Shown here piece by piece: positions 41,585-51,994 of a stretch of DNA of 64,000 bases. This DNA is from Pseudomonadota bacterium (GTDB taxonomy: Bacteria > Pseudomonadota > Gammaproteobacteria > Burkholderiales > Burkholderiaceae_B), in NCBI GenBank assembly GCA_023425645.1, contig JAFACG010000037.1, positions 10,355-74,354 on the forward strand, in the 5' to 3' direction. The position numbers and the translations under genes were made by a program. Numbering within the stretch: the first letter of the stretch is position 1; every line of letters begins with the position of its first letter. The notes beneath the pieces were generated by a model. The model was not told the DNA's origin. It made no database searches and saw only the letters and a list, made by a program, of their open reading frames with translations.

Positions 41585-42366
41585 ATCTGATCACCCGCCC
41601 TTTCGCCGCCCTGGGCGCCGCCGTGCGCAGCAGCGTCTTCGGCCTGGGCGCCTTCAGCCGCCTGCTGGTCAGCCTGCTGGCGCGCTCCTCGCTGCTGTGG
41701 CGGCGGCCGCGCCTGGTTTCGCAACAAATACATTTCATTGGCAACTATTCGCTGCTGATCATTGCCGTTTCAGGACTTTTCGTCGGCTTCGTGCTGGGCC
41801 TGCAGGGGTACTACACCCTGAACCGCTATGGCTCCGAAGAAGCCCTGGGCCTGCTGGTGGCCCTGTCGCTGGTGCGCGAGCTGGGCCCGGTAGTCACCGC
41901 CCTGCTGTTCGCCGGGCGCGCCGGCACGTCCCTGACCGCCGAGATCGGCCTGATGAAGGCCGGCGAGCAGATCGCCGCCATGGAAGTCATGGCCGTGGAT
42001 CCCTTGCGCCGCCTGCTGGTGCCGCGCTTCTGGGGCGGAGTCATCGCCATGCCCATCCTGGCCGCCGTGTTTTCCATGGTCGGCATCCTGGGCGGCTACG
42101 TGGTGGGCGTGCAGCTGATCGGCATCGACGCCGGTTCGTTCTGGTCGCAGATGCAGAACGGCGTGGACGTCATCGACGACGTGCTCAACGGCTTCATCAA
42201 GAGCGTGGTGTTCGGCGTCATCGTCACCCTGATCGCGCTCTATATGGGCTGGCACGCCAAGCCCACCCCCGAAGGCGTCTCCCGCGCCACGACCCGCACG
42301 GTGGTCAGCGGCGCGCTGGCGGTGCTGGGCACGGACTTCCTGCTCACCGCCCTCATGTTCAGTTAA
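41581..42366 (+). CDS. mlaE: Phospholipid transport permease MlaE
   Basis: A 261-residue inner-membrane permease of the MlaE/YrbE family with an amphipathic N-terminus and five to six membrane helices. The family blocks [40 protein letters not shown] and [16 protein letters not shown] are intact. It overlaps mlaF (ATGA) and precedes mlaD by 21 bp. Confidence 0.93.
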   Translation: MNLITRPFAALGAAVRSSVFGLGAFSRLLVSLLARSSLLWRRPRLVSQQIHFIGNYSLLIIAVSGLFVGFVLGLQGYYTLNRYGSEEALGLLVALSLVRELGPVVTALLFAGRAGTSLTAEIGLMKAGEQIAAMEVMAVDPLRRLLVPRFWGGVIAMPILAAVFSMVGILGGYVVGVQLIGIDAGSFWSQMQNGVDVIDDVLNGFIKSVVFGVIVTLIALYMGWHAKPTPEGVSRATTRTVVSGALAVLGTDFLLTALMFS

Positions 42367-42387
42367 CTATTTAGGAATTGCTCAGCT

Positions 42388-42867
42388 ATGAATCGCGAGA
42401 AAACCGATTTCTGGGTTGGCCTGTTCGTACTGCTGGGGCTGGTCGCGCTGGCGTTCCTGGCCCTGCGCGCCGGCAACCTCAGCTCATTTTCGCTGGCCCA
42501 GACCTACGAGGTCTCGGCCAAGTTCGACAACCTGGGGGGCCTGAAGCCGCGCGCGCCCATCAAGGCCAGCGGCGTGGTGGTGGGCCGGGTGCGCTCGATC
42601 AGCTTCGACAATGTCGACTTCAAGGCCGTGGTCACCATGGACATGGACGAACAGTATAAATTCCCGGCCGACACCTCGGCCTCCATCCTGACCTCGGGCC
42701 TGCTGGGCGAGCAGTACATCGGACTGACGGCCGGCGGCGACGACAAGAATCTGCAGAACGGCAGTACCATTGCCTACACCCAAAGCGCCGTGGTGCTGGA
42801 AGAACTCATTAGCAAGTTCCTCTACAACTCGGCCGCCAAGGAAGGCGACGCCGGCTCGGGCAAGTAA
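42388..42867 (+). CDS. mlaD: Phospholipid-binding MCE protein MlaD
   Basis: A 159-residue single-pass inner-membrane protein with one N-terminal helix (FWVGLFVLLGLVALAFLAL) and one MCE domain (YEVSAKFDNLGGLKPRAPIK, GLLGEQYIGLTAGG). It forms the hexameric ring that passes lipids between MlaC and MlaFE. The length is normal. Confidence 0.93.
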   Translation: MNREKTDFWVGLFVLLGLVALAFLALRAGNLSSFSLAQTYEVSAKFDNLGGLKPRAPIKASGVVVGRVRSISFDNVDFKAVVTMDMDEQYKFPADTSASILTSGLLGEQYIGLTAGGDDKNLQNGSTIAYTQSAVVLEELISKFLYNSAAKEGDAGSGK

Positions 42868-42903
42868 ACCGCAGCCCTGCTGCCCCAACAAGAACACGAA
42901 ACC

Positions 42904-43686
42904 ATGACTACAGACACGACCCGTCGTTCCTACGCGCTGCCGCGCGCCGCCCGCCTGGGCCTGATCGGCGCCACGGCCGCCCTGGCCGCCGGCTGCGCCA
43001 GCGTGCCCAACCCCAATCCCAACGATCCCTGGGAGGGCATGAACCGCGGCATCTACACGTTCAACGAAAACGTGGACAAGGTCCTCATCAAGCCCATCGC
43101 CGAAGGCTATACGGCGCTCACGCCCCAACCGGTGCGCACCTGCGTCAGCAACATCTTCAACAACTTCGGCGATGCCTGGTCGGCGGTCAACAGCTTCCTG
43201 CAGGGCGAGCACATCGACTTCTTCAATACGCTGGGCCGCGTGCTGTTCAACTCCACCATGGGCCTGGGCGGCTGTATCGACGTGGCCTCCATGAACGGCT
43301 CGCGCCGCATCCCCAACGACTTCGGCATCACCCTGGGCGTGTGGGGCATCAAGCCCGGCCCCTATGTGGTGCTGCCTTTCTTCGGCCCCAGCACGGTGCG
43401 CGACGGCCTTGCGCGCGGCACCAGCTTCATCGAAGGATTCTCGGCCACCGGCCCCATCATGGCCATCCGCGACGTGCCCGTGCGCAACAGCATCATGGGC
43501 CTGTGGGCCGTGGATGCGCGCGCCAGCCTGCTGGATGCGGAAAAACTTGTTAACGACATCGCCCTTGACCGGTACAGCTTCATACGCGACGCTTACCTGC
43601 AACGACGCAACGCCATGGTCCAGTCGCGCCGAACCGGCGGCGACACCAGTCAGGATCTGCCCGACTACTCGGATGCTGACGAATAA
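42904..43686 (+). CDS. mlaA: Outer-membrane lipoprotein MlaA (VacJ)
   Basis: A 260-residue lipoprotein with lipobox LAAGC and Cys as acylation site near residue 29. The MlaA core follows: DPWEGMNRGIYTFNENVDKV, FFNTLGRVLFNSTMGLGGCI, DFGITLGVWG and GPYVVLPFFGPSTVRD. It forms a channel in the outer-membrane inner leaflet that removes misplaced phospholipid. Its placement between mlaD and mlaC is the betaproteobacterial order. Confidence 0.93.
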   Translation: MTTDTTRRSYALPRAARLGLIGATAALAAGCASVPNPNPNDPWEGMNRGIYTFNENVDKVLIKPIAEGYTALTPQPVRTCVSNIFNNFGDAWSAVNSFLQGEHIDFFNTLGRVLFNSTMGLGGCIDVASMNGSRRIPNDFGITLGVWGIKPGPYVVLPFFGPSTVRDGLARGTSFIEGFSATGPIMAIRDVPVRNSIMGLWAVDARASLLDAEKLVNDIALDRYSFIRDAYLQRRNAMVQSRRTGGDTSQDLPDYSDADE

Positions 43687-43728
43687 GACCCGGCCTGCCC
43701 GCTTCACATTGAATCTGGAGTTTTACGC

Positions 43729-44397
43729 ATGAACCCACGTCCCGCCGCCGGCGGGACTGCTTTGCAGTCCTCGCCCTCCCGCCTCTTCCACTGGTTCCTG
43801 GCCGCCTGCGCGATCCTGGCCCTGTGCCTGCACACGGCCGCCCAGGCCCAGGTCATCGACCCCAAGGCGGCGCCCAACGACTTCGTGGCGGCCGTCGGCA
43901 GCAAGGCTCTGCAGGTCGTCAAGGACAGCGACGCCATCCGCAGCGGCAACCGCAGCGCCATCCTGTCCGCCGTGGACCAGCACATCCTGCCCTACGTGAA
44001 CCTGGAGAAAACCACGCGCCTGGCCGCCGGCCGCTACTGGCGCCAGGCCACGCCCGAGCAGCGCCAGCAACTGATCGATGCCTTCAAAGGCACCCTGGTG
44101 CGCACCTACAGCGGCGCCCTGTCCCGCGTGGACGACAAGACCCAGCTGAACATCCTGCCCTTCCGCGGCGACCCCAACGCCGACGACGTGGTCGTGCGCT
44201 CCTCGCTGACCCAGTCCAGCGGCGCCCCCGTGGGCGTGGACTACCGCATGGAAAAGACGCCCGAGGGCTGGAAGATCTACGACCTGAACGTGGAAGGCAT
44301 CTGGCTGATCCAGAACTACCGCAACCAGTTCTCCCAGCAGATCGAGCAGAACGGCATCAACGGCCTGATCCAGGCGCTCAACAACCAGAACAAGTAA
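43729..44397 (+). CDS. mlaC: Periplasmic phospholipid carrier MlaC
   Basis: A 222-residue exported carrier (Tol-Tol-Ttg2D family) that shuttles lipid between MlaA and MlaD. The hydrophobic signal core is FLAACAILALCLHTAAQAQ. The MlaC domain includes ILPYVNLEKTTRLAAGRYWR, LVRTYSGALSRV and YRMEKTPEGWKIYDLNVEGI. The first 15 residues precede an unusually late signal core and are encoded by a double-hairpin element (43741-43770). The usual next gene, mlaB (STAS), is absent. Confidence 0.92.
   Translation: MNPRPAAGGTALQSSPSRLFHWFLAACAILALCLHTAAQAQVIDPKAAPNDFVAAVGSKALQVVKDSDAIRSGNRSAILSAVDQHILPYVNLEKTTRLAAGRYWRQATPEQRQQLIDAFKGTLVRTYSGALSRVDDKTQLNILPFRGDPNADDVVVRSSLTQSSGAPVGVDYRMEKTPEGWKIYDLNVEGIWLIQNYRNQFSQQIEQNGINGLIQALNNQNK
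43741..43770 (+). repeat. Double hairpin (REP-like) inside the mlaC signal-peptide codons
   Basis: CCCGCC-GCC-GGCGGG (43741-43755) is followed at once by GGACTGC-TTT-GCAGTCC (43754-43770). Two adjacent stem-loops in 30 bp fall within codons 5-14 of mlaC, a region that looks inserted before the signal core. Confidence 0.5.
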
Positions 44398-44592
44398 GCC
44401 GGCCGCCCTTCACGGGGCGGCAGGGCGCGCTCTGGCCATGAGCTTATAACCAGACCAGAGTAGTACCCTATAATAAAGAACCTGACCATCGCCGCGGCAG
44501 GCCCTGCGCACCAGCGCAGGCCCGCTCTCGCCACAGGGGCGCCGCGGCGGCGACAACCACAGCACATCCGCGTCAGGCCAACCTTAATTGCC

Positions 44593-45384
44593 ATGTCCGC
44601 CCTTAAACTCGACAACGTCAGCAAACGCTTTGCGCCCCGCCGCCGCGGCCTCAAAAGCCTGTTTTCCCCTCCCCGCACCGATGCCGGCTTCCTGGCCGTT
44701 GACCAGGTCAGCCTGACCATCGAGCACGGCGAGTTCTTCGGCCTGCTGGGCCCCAACGGCGCGGGCAAGACCACCCTGATCTCCATGCTCGCCGGCCTGA
44801 CCCAGCCCACCAGCGGCAAAGTCAGCGTCTGCGGCTACGACGTGCGCACCCAGTATCAGCAGGCGCGCCGCTCCCTGGGCGTGGTGCCCCAGGAAATCGT
44901 CTACGACCCCTTCTTCACCGTGCGCGAGACCCTGCGCCTGCAATCGGGCTACTTCGGCCTGAAGCACAACGACGACTGGATCGACGAGATCCTGGCCAAC
45001 CTGGCCCTGACGGACAAGGCCGACGCCAATATGCGCGCCCTGTCCGGCGGCATGAAACGCCGCGTGCTGGTCGCCCAGGCGCTGGTGCACCGCCCGCCCG
45101 TCATCATCCTGGACGAACCCACCGCCGGCGTGGACGTGGACCTGCGCCGCACCCTGTGGGAGTTCATCATCCGCCTGAACCAGCAGGGCCACACCATCCT
45201 GCTGACCACGCACTACCTGGAAGAGGCCGAAGCCCTGTGCGGACGCTTAGGCATGCTCAAGCACGGCAACATCGTCGCTCTGGACACCACCCAGGCCATC
45301 ATGGAGCGCGCCGGCGGGACCGACCTGGAAGACGCATTCGTGCGCATCATGCACAACGAAGGAAAAATGGGAGTGGCCCTATGA
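44593..45384 (+). CDS. ABC exporter ATP-binding protein (ABC-2 type)
   Basis: A 263-residue ATPase of the DrrA/YadG type. Walker A is GLLGPNGAGKTTLISMLAG, signature ALSGGMKRRVLVAQAL, Walker B VIILDEPTAGVD and switch LTTHYLEEAE. It is translationally coupled to the permease (ATGA). A perfect TATAAT at 44469-44474 upstream suggests its own promoter, separate from mla. The orthologous E. coli pair is YadG/YadH, substrate unknown. Confidence 0.9.
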   Translation: MSALKLDNVSKRFAPRRRGLKSLFSPPRTDAGFLAVDQVSLTIEHGEFFGLLGPNGAGKTTLISMLAGLTQPTSGKVSVCGYDVRTQYQQARRSLGVVPQEIVYDPFFTVRETLRLQSGYFGLKHNDDWIDEILANLALTDKADANMRALSGGMKRRVLVAQALVHRPPVIILDEPTAGVDVDLRRTLWEFIIRLNQQGHTILLTTHYLEEAEALCGRLGMLKHGNIVALDTTQAIMERAGGTDLEDAFVRIMHNEGKMGVAL

Positions 45385-46238
45385 ACCAACCCGCCTCCCC
45401 CAAGCACTGGGGCGTGCCCCAGAACGCCGATGCCGCCGCACCGCGCCCCGGCACGGTGCAGCCGCCCGCGCAGCCCGCCATGGGCTCGGGCTTTCCCACG
45501 CTGCTGCGCAAGGAACTGATGCGCTTCTGGAAGGTCGCCTTCCAGACCATCGCCGCTCCGGTGCTGACGGCGCTGATGTACCTGCTGATCTTCGCCCACG
45601 TGCTCGAAGGCCGCGTCACGGTGTACGACTCCGTACCCTACACCGCCTTCCTGATCCCCGGACTGATGATGATGAGCATGCTGCAGAACGCCTTCGCCAA
45701 TCCGTCGTCCTCGCTGATCCAGAGCCGCATTTCCGGCAACCTGGTGTTCATCCTTCTGCCGCCTCTCTCGCACCGCGAGATCTTCGCCGCCTACCTGCTG
45801 GCCTCCATTGCGCGCGGCCTGTGCGTGGGCATATGCGTGTGGGCCATATCCTTATTCTTCGTGCACCTGCCCGTGGCCAACCCGCTGTGGGTTATCCTCT
45901 TTGCCGTCATGTCCTGCGGCATCATGGGCACGCTGGGCCTGATCGCCGGCCTCTGGTCCGAGAAATTCGACCAGCTGGCCGCGTTCCAGAACTTCCTGAT
46001 CATGCCGGCCACCTTCCTGTCCGGCGTGTTCTACTCGATCCACAGCCTGCCGCCCTTCTGGCAGACGGTCTCGCACTGGAACCCGCTCTTCTACACCATA
46101 GACGGGTTCCGCTACGGGTTCTTCGCCGCCTCGGACGTCTCGCCCTGGTTCAGCTTTGCCGTCGTCGCCGGCGTCTTTGCTGCGCTGTGCCTGATTTCGC
46201 TACGCCTGCTCGCATCAGGCTATAAATTACGGAATTGA
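45381..46238 (+). CDS. ABC-2 type exporter permease
   Basis: A 285-residue membrane protein with a 35-residue Pro/Ala-rich cytoplasmic lead, then six helices. It has the ABC-2 features MYLLIFAHVLEGRV, YTAFLIPGLMMMSMLQNAF, NLVFILLPPLSHREIF and FLSGVFYSIHSLPPFWQTVS, matching YadH. It pairs with the upstream ATPase. The substrate is unknown. Confidence 0.9.
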   Translation: MNQPASPKHWGVPQNADAAAPRPGTVQPPAQPAMGSGFPTLLRKELMRFWKVAFQTIAAPVLTALMYLLIFAHVLEGRVTVYDSVPYTAFLIPGLMMMSMLQNAFANPSSSLIQSRISGNLVFILLPPLSHREIFAAYLLASIARGLCVGICVWAISLFFVHLPVANPLWVILFAVMSCGIMGTLGLIAGLWSEKFDQLAAFQNFLIMPATFLSGVFYSIHSLPPFWQTVSHWNPLFYTIDGFRYGFFAASDVSPWFSFAVVAGVFAALCLISLRLLASGYKLRN

Positions 46239-46242
46239 CCTC

Positions 46243-46491
46243 ATGTTGCCGACCCCTGAACAAGTACGCCAATACATTGCCGACAACCTGCCCTGCGACC
46301 ACCTGCACGTCGATGGCGACGGCTCGCATTTCGAGGCGCTGATCGTCAGCCCCGCCTTTGAGGGCAAGCGCCTGATCGCCCGCCACCAACTGGTCTACAA
46401 GGCCCTGGGCGATCGCATGAAGGCCGAGATCCACGCCCTGTCCATGCGCACCCTGACTCCCGACGAATACAAGGCCAATCCGAATGGATAA
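46243..46491 (+). CDS. BolA-family protein (IbaG-like)
   Basis: An 82-residue BolA-fold protein with the conserved [20 protein letters not shown] and [20 protein letters not shown], including the His used for [2Fe-2S] sharing with monothiol glutaredoxin. The position right before murA is that of E. coli ibaG. It overlaps murA by 8 bp. Confidence 0.9.
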   Translation: MLPTPEQVRQYIADNLPCDHLHVDGDGSHFEALIVSPAFEGKRLIARHQLVYKALGDRMKAEIHALSMRTLTPDEYKANPNG

Positions 46492-47746
46492 ATTACGCAT
46501 TTCGGGCGGCCAGCGCCTGAACGGGGAAATCTCCGTCTCCGGCGCCAAGAACGCCGCCCTGCCCATTCTGTGCGCCAGCCTGCTGACGGCCGACACCGTG
46601 GTGCTGGACAATGTGCCGCGCCTGCGCGACATCGACACCACCCTCAAGCTGCTCGGACAGCTGGGCGTGGCGCAGGAGCGCAACGGCACGCTGGCCCTGA
46701 CCGCCGCCGACATCACCAGCCTGGAAGCGCCTTACGAGCTGGTCAAGACCATGCGCGCCTCCATCCTGGTGCTGGGCCCGCTGCTGGCCCGCTTCGGCGA
46801 GGCGCGCGTCAGCCTGCCGGGCGGCTGCGCCATAGGCCAGCGCCCCGTGGACCAGCACATCAAGGGACTGGCGGCCATGGGCGCGGAGATCCACGTCGAG
46901 CACGGCTTCGTCAATGCGCGCGCCAAGCGCCTGCGCGGCGCGGTGGTGCGCACCGACATGATCACCGTCACGGGCACGGAGAACCTGATGATGGCCGCGG
47001 TGCTGGCCGAGGGCCAGACGATTCTGGAGAACGCCGCCCGCGAACCGGAAATCATCGACCTGGCCGAACTGCTCATCAAGATGGGCGCCCGCATCCAGGG
47101 CCACGGCACCGACCGCATCGTCATCGACGGCGTGGATCGCCTGCACGGCGCCGAACACCGCATCTGCCCGGACCGCATCGAGACCGGCACCTTTCTGTGC
47201 GCCGTGGGCGCGACCGGCGGCGAGCTCATCCTGCGCAATACCGACGCCCAGGCTCTGGGCGCCACGCTGGACAAGCTGCGCGAGGCCGGCCTGCACATCG
47301 AGACGGGCGCGGACTGGATCAAGGGCTCCATGCAGGGCCGCCCCAAGGCCGTGGGCTTTCGCACCAGCGAATACCCGGGCTTTCCCACCGACATGCAGGC
47401 CCAGCTGATGGCGCTGAACACCATCGCCGACGGCACCTCCTCCGTGGTGGAAACCATTTTCGAAAACCGCTACATGCACGTCCAGGAGCTGAACCGCCTG
47501 GGCGCGCAGATCGAGATCGACGGCCACGTGGCGGTGGTCAAGGGCGTGCCCTACCTGACCGGCGCCACCGTCATGGCCACCGACCTGCGGGCCTCCGCCA
47601 GCCTGGTCATCGCCGGACTGGCCGCCCGCGGCGAAACCACCGTCGAGCGCATCTACCACCTGGACCGCGGCTACGACCGCATGGAAGCCAAGCTCCAGGC
47701 CGTGGGCGCGCAGATCGAGCGCATCAGCAGCAAGGAAAACGCATGA
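46484..47746 (+). CDS. murA: UDP-N-acetylglucosamine 1-carboxyvinyltransferase
   Basis: A 420-residue cytoplasmic enzyme for the first committed step of peptidoglycan synthesis, adding enolpyruvate from PEP to UDP-GlcNAc. Cys115 in [15 protein letters not shown] is the PEP-binding residue that fosfomycin attacks. Other conserved parts are [23 protein letters not shown] and [16 protein letters not shown]. It overlaps bolA upstream and hisG downstream (ATGA). Confidence 0.96.
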   Translation: MDKLRISGGQRLNGEISVSGAKNAALPILCASLLTADTVVLDNVPRLRDIDTTLKLLGQLGVAQERNGTLALTAADITSLEAPYELVKTMRASILVLGPLLARFGEARVSLPGGCAIGQRPVDQHIKGLAAMGAEIHVEHGFVNARAKRLRGAVVRTDMITVTGTENLMMAAVLAEGQTILENAAREPEIIDLAELLIKMGARIQGHGTDRIVIDGVDRLHGAEHRICPDRIETGTFLCAVGATGGELILRNTDAQALGATLDKLREAGLHIETGADWIKGSMQGRPKAVGFRTSEYPGFPTDMQAQLMALNTIADGTSSVVETIFENRYMHVQELNRLGAQIEIDGHVAVVKGVPYLTGATVMATDLRASASLVIAGLAARGETTVERIYHLDRGYDRMEAKLQAVGAQIERISSKENA

Positions 47747-48426
47747 GCCCCGCCAGCCTGAACCAGCCTCTGACGCTGGCCCTGTCCAAGGGCCGCATCT
47801 TCGACGAGACCCTGCCCCTGCTGGAAGAAGCCGGCATCAAGGTGCTGGAAAGCCCCGAAACCTCCCGCAAGCTGATCCTGCCCACCAACAATCCCGACCT
47901 GCGCCTGATCATCGTGCGTGCCACCGACGTGCCCACCTACGTGCAGTACGGCGCCGCGCACATCGGCATCGCCGGCAAGGACGTGCTGTACGAACACATG
48001 GAGCAGCACCCCGGCGGTCTGTACCAGCCCGTGGACCTGAACATCGCCCGCTGCCGCCTGTGCGTGGCCGTGGCCGAGGGCTTCGACTACCACTCCGCCG
48101 TCAAGCAGGGCTCGCGCCTGCGCATCGCCACCAAGTACACCCGCGCCGCGCGCGAGCACTTCGCCAGCAAGGGCGTGTACGTGGACCTGATCAAGCTGTA
48201 CGGCTCCATGGAACTGGCGCCGCTGGTGGGCCTGGCCGACGCCATCGTGGACCTGGTGTCCAGCGGCGGAACCCTGCGCGCCAACAAGCTGGTCGAAGTG
48301 GAAGAAATCGCCACGATCTCCTCGCGCCTGATCGTCAACCAGGCCGCCATGAAGAACCGCGGCCCGCAGCTGCAGCCCCTGATCGACGCCTTCTCGCGCG
48401 CCTCCGTGGAGCATGGCCCGGCCTAG
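47743..48426 (+). CDS. hisG: ATP phosphoribosyltransferase, short form
   Basis: A 227-residue enzyme for the first step of histidine synthesis. The short HisG lacks the C-terminal regulatory ACT-like domain and normally needs HisZ, which is not in this window. Conserved segments are [29 protein letters not shown] and [20 protein letters not shown]. It starts by ATGA overlap with murA. Confidence 0.95.
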   Translation: MSPASLNQPLTLALSKGRIFDETLPLLEEAGIKVLESPETSRKLILPTNNPDLRLIIVRATDVPTYVQYGAAHIGIAGKDVLYEHMEQHPGGLYQPVDLNIARCRLCVAVAEGFDYHSAVKQGSRLRIATKYTRAAREHFASKGVYVDLIKLYGSMELAPLVGLADAIVDLVSSGGTLRANKLVEVEEIATISSRLIVNQAAMKNRGPQLQPLIDAFSRASVEHGPA

Positions 48427-48556
48427 ACCCGTTGCCCGCACGCCGCGGCGACATGGGTCTTCGAAGGCCGGTCCCCTCCTGGGCCGGCCGACCCGGCCCG
48501 CCTTAAGCAAAACGGTATACACTGCCTGTTGAACTTCTGTTTTCCTCTATAGCGTC

Positions 48557-49861
48557 ATGTCACTGATCCATCGCCTGAATGCCGAGTCCGCCCAGTTCGA
48601 CGCCGAACTGCGCTCGTTGCTGGCCTATGAAGCCTCCGAAGACGAATCCATCGAACGGGCCTGCGCCGACATCCTGCATCGCATCCAGCATGAAGGCGAC
48701 GCCGCCCTGCTCGACTACACGCGCCGCTTCGACCGCCTGGACGTGGACCGGGCCGCCGCGCTTGAGATCTCCCGCGAAGAACTGCAGGCTGCGCTGGACG
48801 GCCTGCCGGCCGATCAGCGCCAGGCCCTGGAGCAGGCAGCCGAGCGCGTGCGCCGCTACCACGAGCACCAGCGCGCCCAGACCTGGACCTATACCGAACC
48901 CGACGGCACGGTGCTGGGCCAGCAGGTCACCCCGCTGGACCGCGTGGGCCTGTACGTGCCCGGCGGCAAGGCCGCCTACCCCTCGTCCGTGCTGATGAAC
49001 GCCATTCCGGCCAAGGTGGCCGGCGTGCCCGAGCTGATCATGGTCACGCCCACGCCCGACGGCGTGCGCAACCCCATCGTGCTGGCCGCCGCCGCCCTGG
49101 GCGGGGTGGACCGCGTCTTCACCATCGGCGGCGCCCAAGCCGTGGGCGCGCTGGCCTATGGCACGGACACCATTCCCGCCGTAGACAAGATCGTCGGGCC
49201 CGGCAACGCCTATGTGGCTTCGGCCAAGCGCCGGGTCTTCGGCGTGGTGGGCATCGACATGATCGCCGGCCCCAGCGAGATCCTGATCATCAGCGACGGC
49301 AGCGCGCCGCCCGACTGGATCGCCATGGACCTGTTCTCCCAGGCCGAGCACGACGAACTGGCCCAGGCCATCCTGCTCTGTCCGGACGCCGCCTACCTGG
49401 ACCAGGTCGAGGCCGCCATCGAGCGCCTGCTGGCCACCATGCCGCGCGCCGACATCATCCGCCGCAGCCTGTCCGGCCGGGGCGCCCTGATCAAGGTGCG
49501 CGACCTGGACGAGGCCTGCCGCATCAGCAACCACATCGCGCCCGAACACCTGGAGGTGTCCACGCGCAATGCCCGGGACCTGCTGGGCAAGATCCGCCAT
49601 GCCGGCGCCATTTTCCTGGGCCCCTACAGCTCCGAATCGCTGGGCGATTACTGTGCGGGCCCGAACCATGTCCTGCCGACGGCGCGCACCGCGCGCTTCT
49701 CGTCGCCGCTGGGCGTCTACGATTTCCAGAAACGCAGCAGCATCATCCAGGTTTCGGAATCGGGCGCGCAGACGCTGGGACCCATAGCCGCCACGCTGGC
49801 CGAGGGCGAGGGCCTGTACGCCCACGCCGCCAGCGCGCAATTCCGACTGACCCAATCCTGA
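48557..49861 (+). CDS. hisD: Histidinol dehydrogenase
   Basis: A 434-residue NAD- and zinc-dependent enzyme for the last two steps of histidine synthesis. Signature segments are [49 protein letters not shown] and the catalytic [12 protein letters not shown]. The C-terminus with [13 protein letters not shown] is complete. It lies 130 bp after hisG and 24 bp before hisB; hisC is not between them. Confidence 0.96.
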   Translation: MSLIHRLNAESAQFDAELRSLLAYEASEDESIERACADILHRIQHEGDAALLDYTRRFDRLDVDRAAALEISREELQAALDGLPADQRQALEQAAERVRRYHEHQRAQTWTYTEPDGTVLGQQVTPLDRVGLYVPGGKAAYPSSVLMNAIPAKVAGVPELIMVTPTPDGVRNPIVLAAAALGGVDRVFTIGGAQAVGALAYGTDTIPAVDKIVGPGNAYVASAKRRVFGVVGIDMIAGPSEILIISDGSAPPDWIAMDLFSQAEHDELAQAILLCPDAAYLDQVEAAIERLLATMPRADIIRRSLSGRGALIKVRDLDEACRISNHIAPEHLEVSTRNARDLLGKIRHAGAIFLGPYSSESLGDYCAGPNHVLPTARTARFSSPLGVYDFQKRSSIIQVSESGAQTLGPIAATLAEGEGLYAHAASAQFRLTQS

Positions 49862-49885
49862 AACCGGCCTAGCCGCCGGCCTGAC

Positions 49886-50473
49886 ATGCGTACCGCCGAG
49901 ATTACCCGCAACACCAACGAAACCCGCATCCGCGTCGCCATCAACCTGGACGGCACGGGCCGCCACAACCTGAACAGCGGCGTGCCCTTCCTTGACCACA
50001 TGCTGGACCAGATCGCCCGCCATGGCCTGATCGACCTGGACGTGCACTGCGAAGGCGACACCCACATCGACGACCACCACACGGTCGAGGACATCGGCAT
50101 CGCCCTGGGCCAGGCCTTCGCCAAGGCCGTGGGCAACAAGGCGGGCCTGCGCCGCTACGGCCACTCCTACGTCCCCCTGGACGAGGCCCTGTCGCGCGTG
50201 GTGGTGGACTTTTCCGGCCGCCCCGGCCTGTTCTATTTTCTGCCCTTCACCCGCGCACGGATCGGCCAGTTCGATGTAGACTTGACGCGCGAGTTTTTCC
50301 AGGGCTTCGTCAATCACGCGCTGGTCACCTTGCACATCGATAACCTACGCGGCGAAAACGCACACCATCAGTGCGAAACCGTGTTCAAAGCCTTTGGCCG
50401 AGCACTGCGGATGGCGCTGGAGCTCGATCCGCGCAGCGAAGGCGTGGTGCCTTCGACCAAAGGGGTTCTGTAA
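49886..50473 (+). CDS. hisB: Imidazoleglycerol-phosphate dehydratase
   Basis: A 195-residue single-domain enzyme, without the phosphatase part of E. coli HisB. Metal-binding motifs are [48 protein letters not shown] and SFVNHA-type segment [11 protein letters not shown]. It acts after HisA/HisF in the pathway. It directly follows hisD, where hisC would be expected. Confidence 0.96.
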   Translation: MRTAEITRNTNETRIRVAINLDGTGRHNLNSGVPFLDHMLDQIARHGLIDLDVHCEGDTHIDDHHTVEDIGIALGQAFAKAVGNKAGLRRYGHSYVPLDEALSRVVVDFSGRPGLFYFLPFTRARIGQFDVDLTREFFQGFVNHALVTLHIDNLRGENAHHQCETVFKAFGRALRMALELDPRSEGVVPSTKGVL

Positions 50474-50494
50474 ACCTTCCTTCGGCCACACATC

Positions 50495-51175
50495 GTGACA
50501 ACCATCGCCATTGTCGACTACGGCACGGGCAACATTTTTTCTGTTGCCCGCGCACTGAGCGCCGCCGCGCCCGCTGATCGCGTCATCCTCGCCCAGACCC
50601 CCCAAGCCATCCTGGACGCCGACCGGGTGGTGCTGCCCGGCCAGGGCGCCATGCCCGACTGCATGCGCCACCTGGACGAATCGGGCCTGCGCGAGGCGCT
50701 GCTGGCCGCGGCCCGCAACAAGCCCCTGCTGGGGATCTGCGTGGGCGAACAGATGCTGTTCGACCTGAGCGAGGAAGGCAATGTGCCCTGCCTGGGCCTG
50801 ATGCCCGGACGCGTGCGCCGCTTCGAAGGCCCCGGCTACAAGAGCGCCAGCGGCGCCCGGCAGCCCGATGGCCGGGAGCCCGGCGCCTTGGAACCCGGCG
50901 TCCTGAAAGTGCCACATATAGGCTGGAATCGCGTGCACCAGAGCCGGGACCACGCCCTGTGGGCCGGCATCCCCGACGGCGCCTATTTCTATTTCGTGCA
51001 CAGTTATTTTGCGGATCCGTCTGATCCAGGCCAAATCTGCGGCACGAGCCAGTACGGCCAGCGCTTTACCTGCGCGGTGGCAACCGCTAATATTTTCGCG
51101 GTGCAGTGCCATCCAGAGAAAAGCGCGGACAACGGCCTGCAACTGTTCCGGAATTTCGCCCGCTGGAAACCCTGA
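50495..51175 (+). CDS. hisH: Imidazole glycerol phosphate synthase, glutaminase subunit
   Basis: A 226-residue class I glutaminase subunit that feeds ammonia to HisF. The nucleophile is Cys in [13 protein letters not shown], with His/Glu in [17 protein letters not shown]. It starts at GTG 50495 ([20 protein letters not shown]). A Pro/Gly-rich loop near residues 118-140 is longer than in E. coli HisH but usual in relatives. Confidence 0.95.
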   Translation: MTTIAIVDYGTGNIFSVARALSAAAPADRVILAQTPQAILDADRVVLPGQGAMPDCMRHLDESGLREALLAAARNKPLLGICVGEQMLFDLSEEGNVPCLGLMPGRVRRFEGPGYKSASGARQPDGREPGALEPGVLKVPHIGWNRVHQSRDHALWAGIPDGAYFYFVHSYFADPSDPGQICGTSQYGQRFTCAVATANIFAVQCHPEKSADNGLQLFRNFARWKP

Positions 51176-51253
51176 TTCCAATTACCGTTCCGCGGCTTCT
51201 TTCCTTTCCATCCATCAGACTCAGTATTTCTTACGTTTTTACGGCTAAAGACC

Positions 51254-51994
51254 ATGCTTTTGATCCCCGCCATCGACCTCAAAGACGGGCGTTGCGTGCG
51301 CCTTCGCCAGGGCGACCTGGACGATGCTACTGTTTTCTCCGATGACCCGGCCAAAATAGCAACACAATGGCTGGAAGCAGGTGCTCGCCGTCTGCATCTG
51401 GTGGACCTGAACGGCGCCTTCGCCGGCAAGCCCAAGAACGTGGAAGCCATCAAATCCATCCTCAAGGCCGTCGACGGCGAAATCCCCGTGCAGATCGGCG
51501 GCGGCATCCGCGACCTGGACACGATAGAGCGCTACCTGGACGTCGGCATGAGCTACGTCATCATCGGCACCGCCGCGGTCAAGAGCCCGGGCTTCCTGCA
51601 GGACGCCTGCAGCGCCTTTCCCGGCAGCATCATCGTGGGCCTGGACGCGCGCGACGGCAAGATCGCCACGGACGGCTGGAGCAAGCTGACCCGCCACGAC
51701 GTGCTGGACCTGGCCAAGAAATTCGAGGACTACGGCTGCGAGTCCATCATCTACACCGACATCGGCCGCGACGGCATGCTCTCGGGCGTGAACATCGAGG
51801 CCACCGTGCGCCTGTCCCAGCACGTCAAGATCCCCGTCATCGCTTCGGGCGGGGTCACCAACCTGAAGGACATCGAGGCCCTGTGCGCCGTCGAATCCGA
51901 AGGCGTGGAAGGCGTGATCCTGGGCCGCAGCATCTACGAAGGCACGCTGGACTTCGCCCAGGCCCAGGAATTCGCCGACGAGTACCAGGCATGA
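51254..51994 (+). CDS. hisA: Phosphoribosylformimino-5-aminoimidazole carboxamide ribotide isomerase
   Basis: A 246-residue TIM barrel with catalytic Asp in [15 protein letters not shown] and the second Asp region [14 protein letters not shown], phosphate loops QIGGGIRD and [11 protein letters not shown]. It overlaps hisF (ATGA). A 79 bp gap after hisH may contain a secondary promoter. Confidence 0.96.
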   Translation: MLLIPAIDLKDGRCVRLRQGDLDDATVFSDDPAKIATQWLEAGARRLHLVDLNGAFAGKPKNVEAIKSILKAVDGEIPVQIGGGIRDLDTIERYLDVGMSYVIIGTAAVKSPGFLQDACSAFPGSIIVGLDARDGKIATDGWSKLTRHDVLDLAKKFEDYGCESIIYTDIGRDGMLSGVNIEATVRLSQHVKIPVIASGGVTNLKDIEALCAVESEGVEGVILGRSIYEGTLDFAQAQEFADEYQA

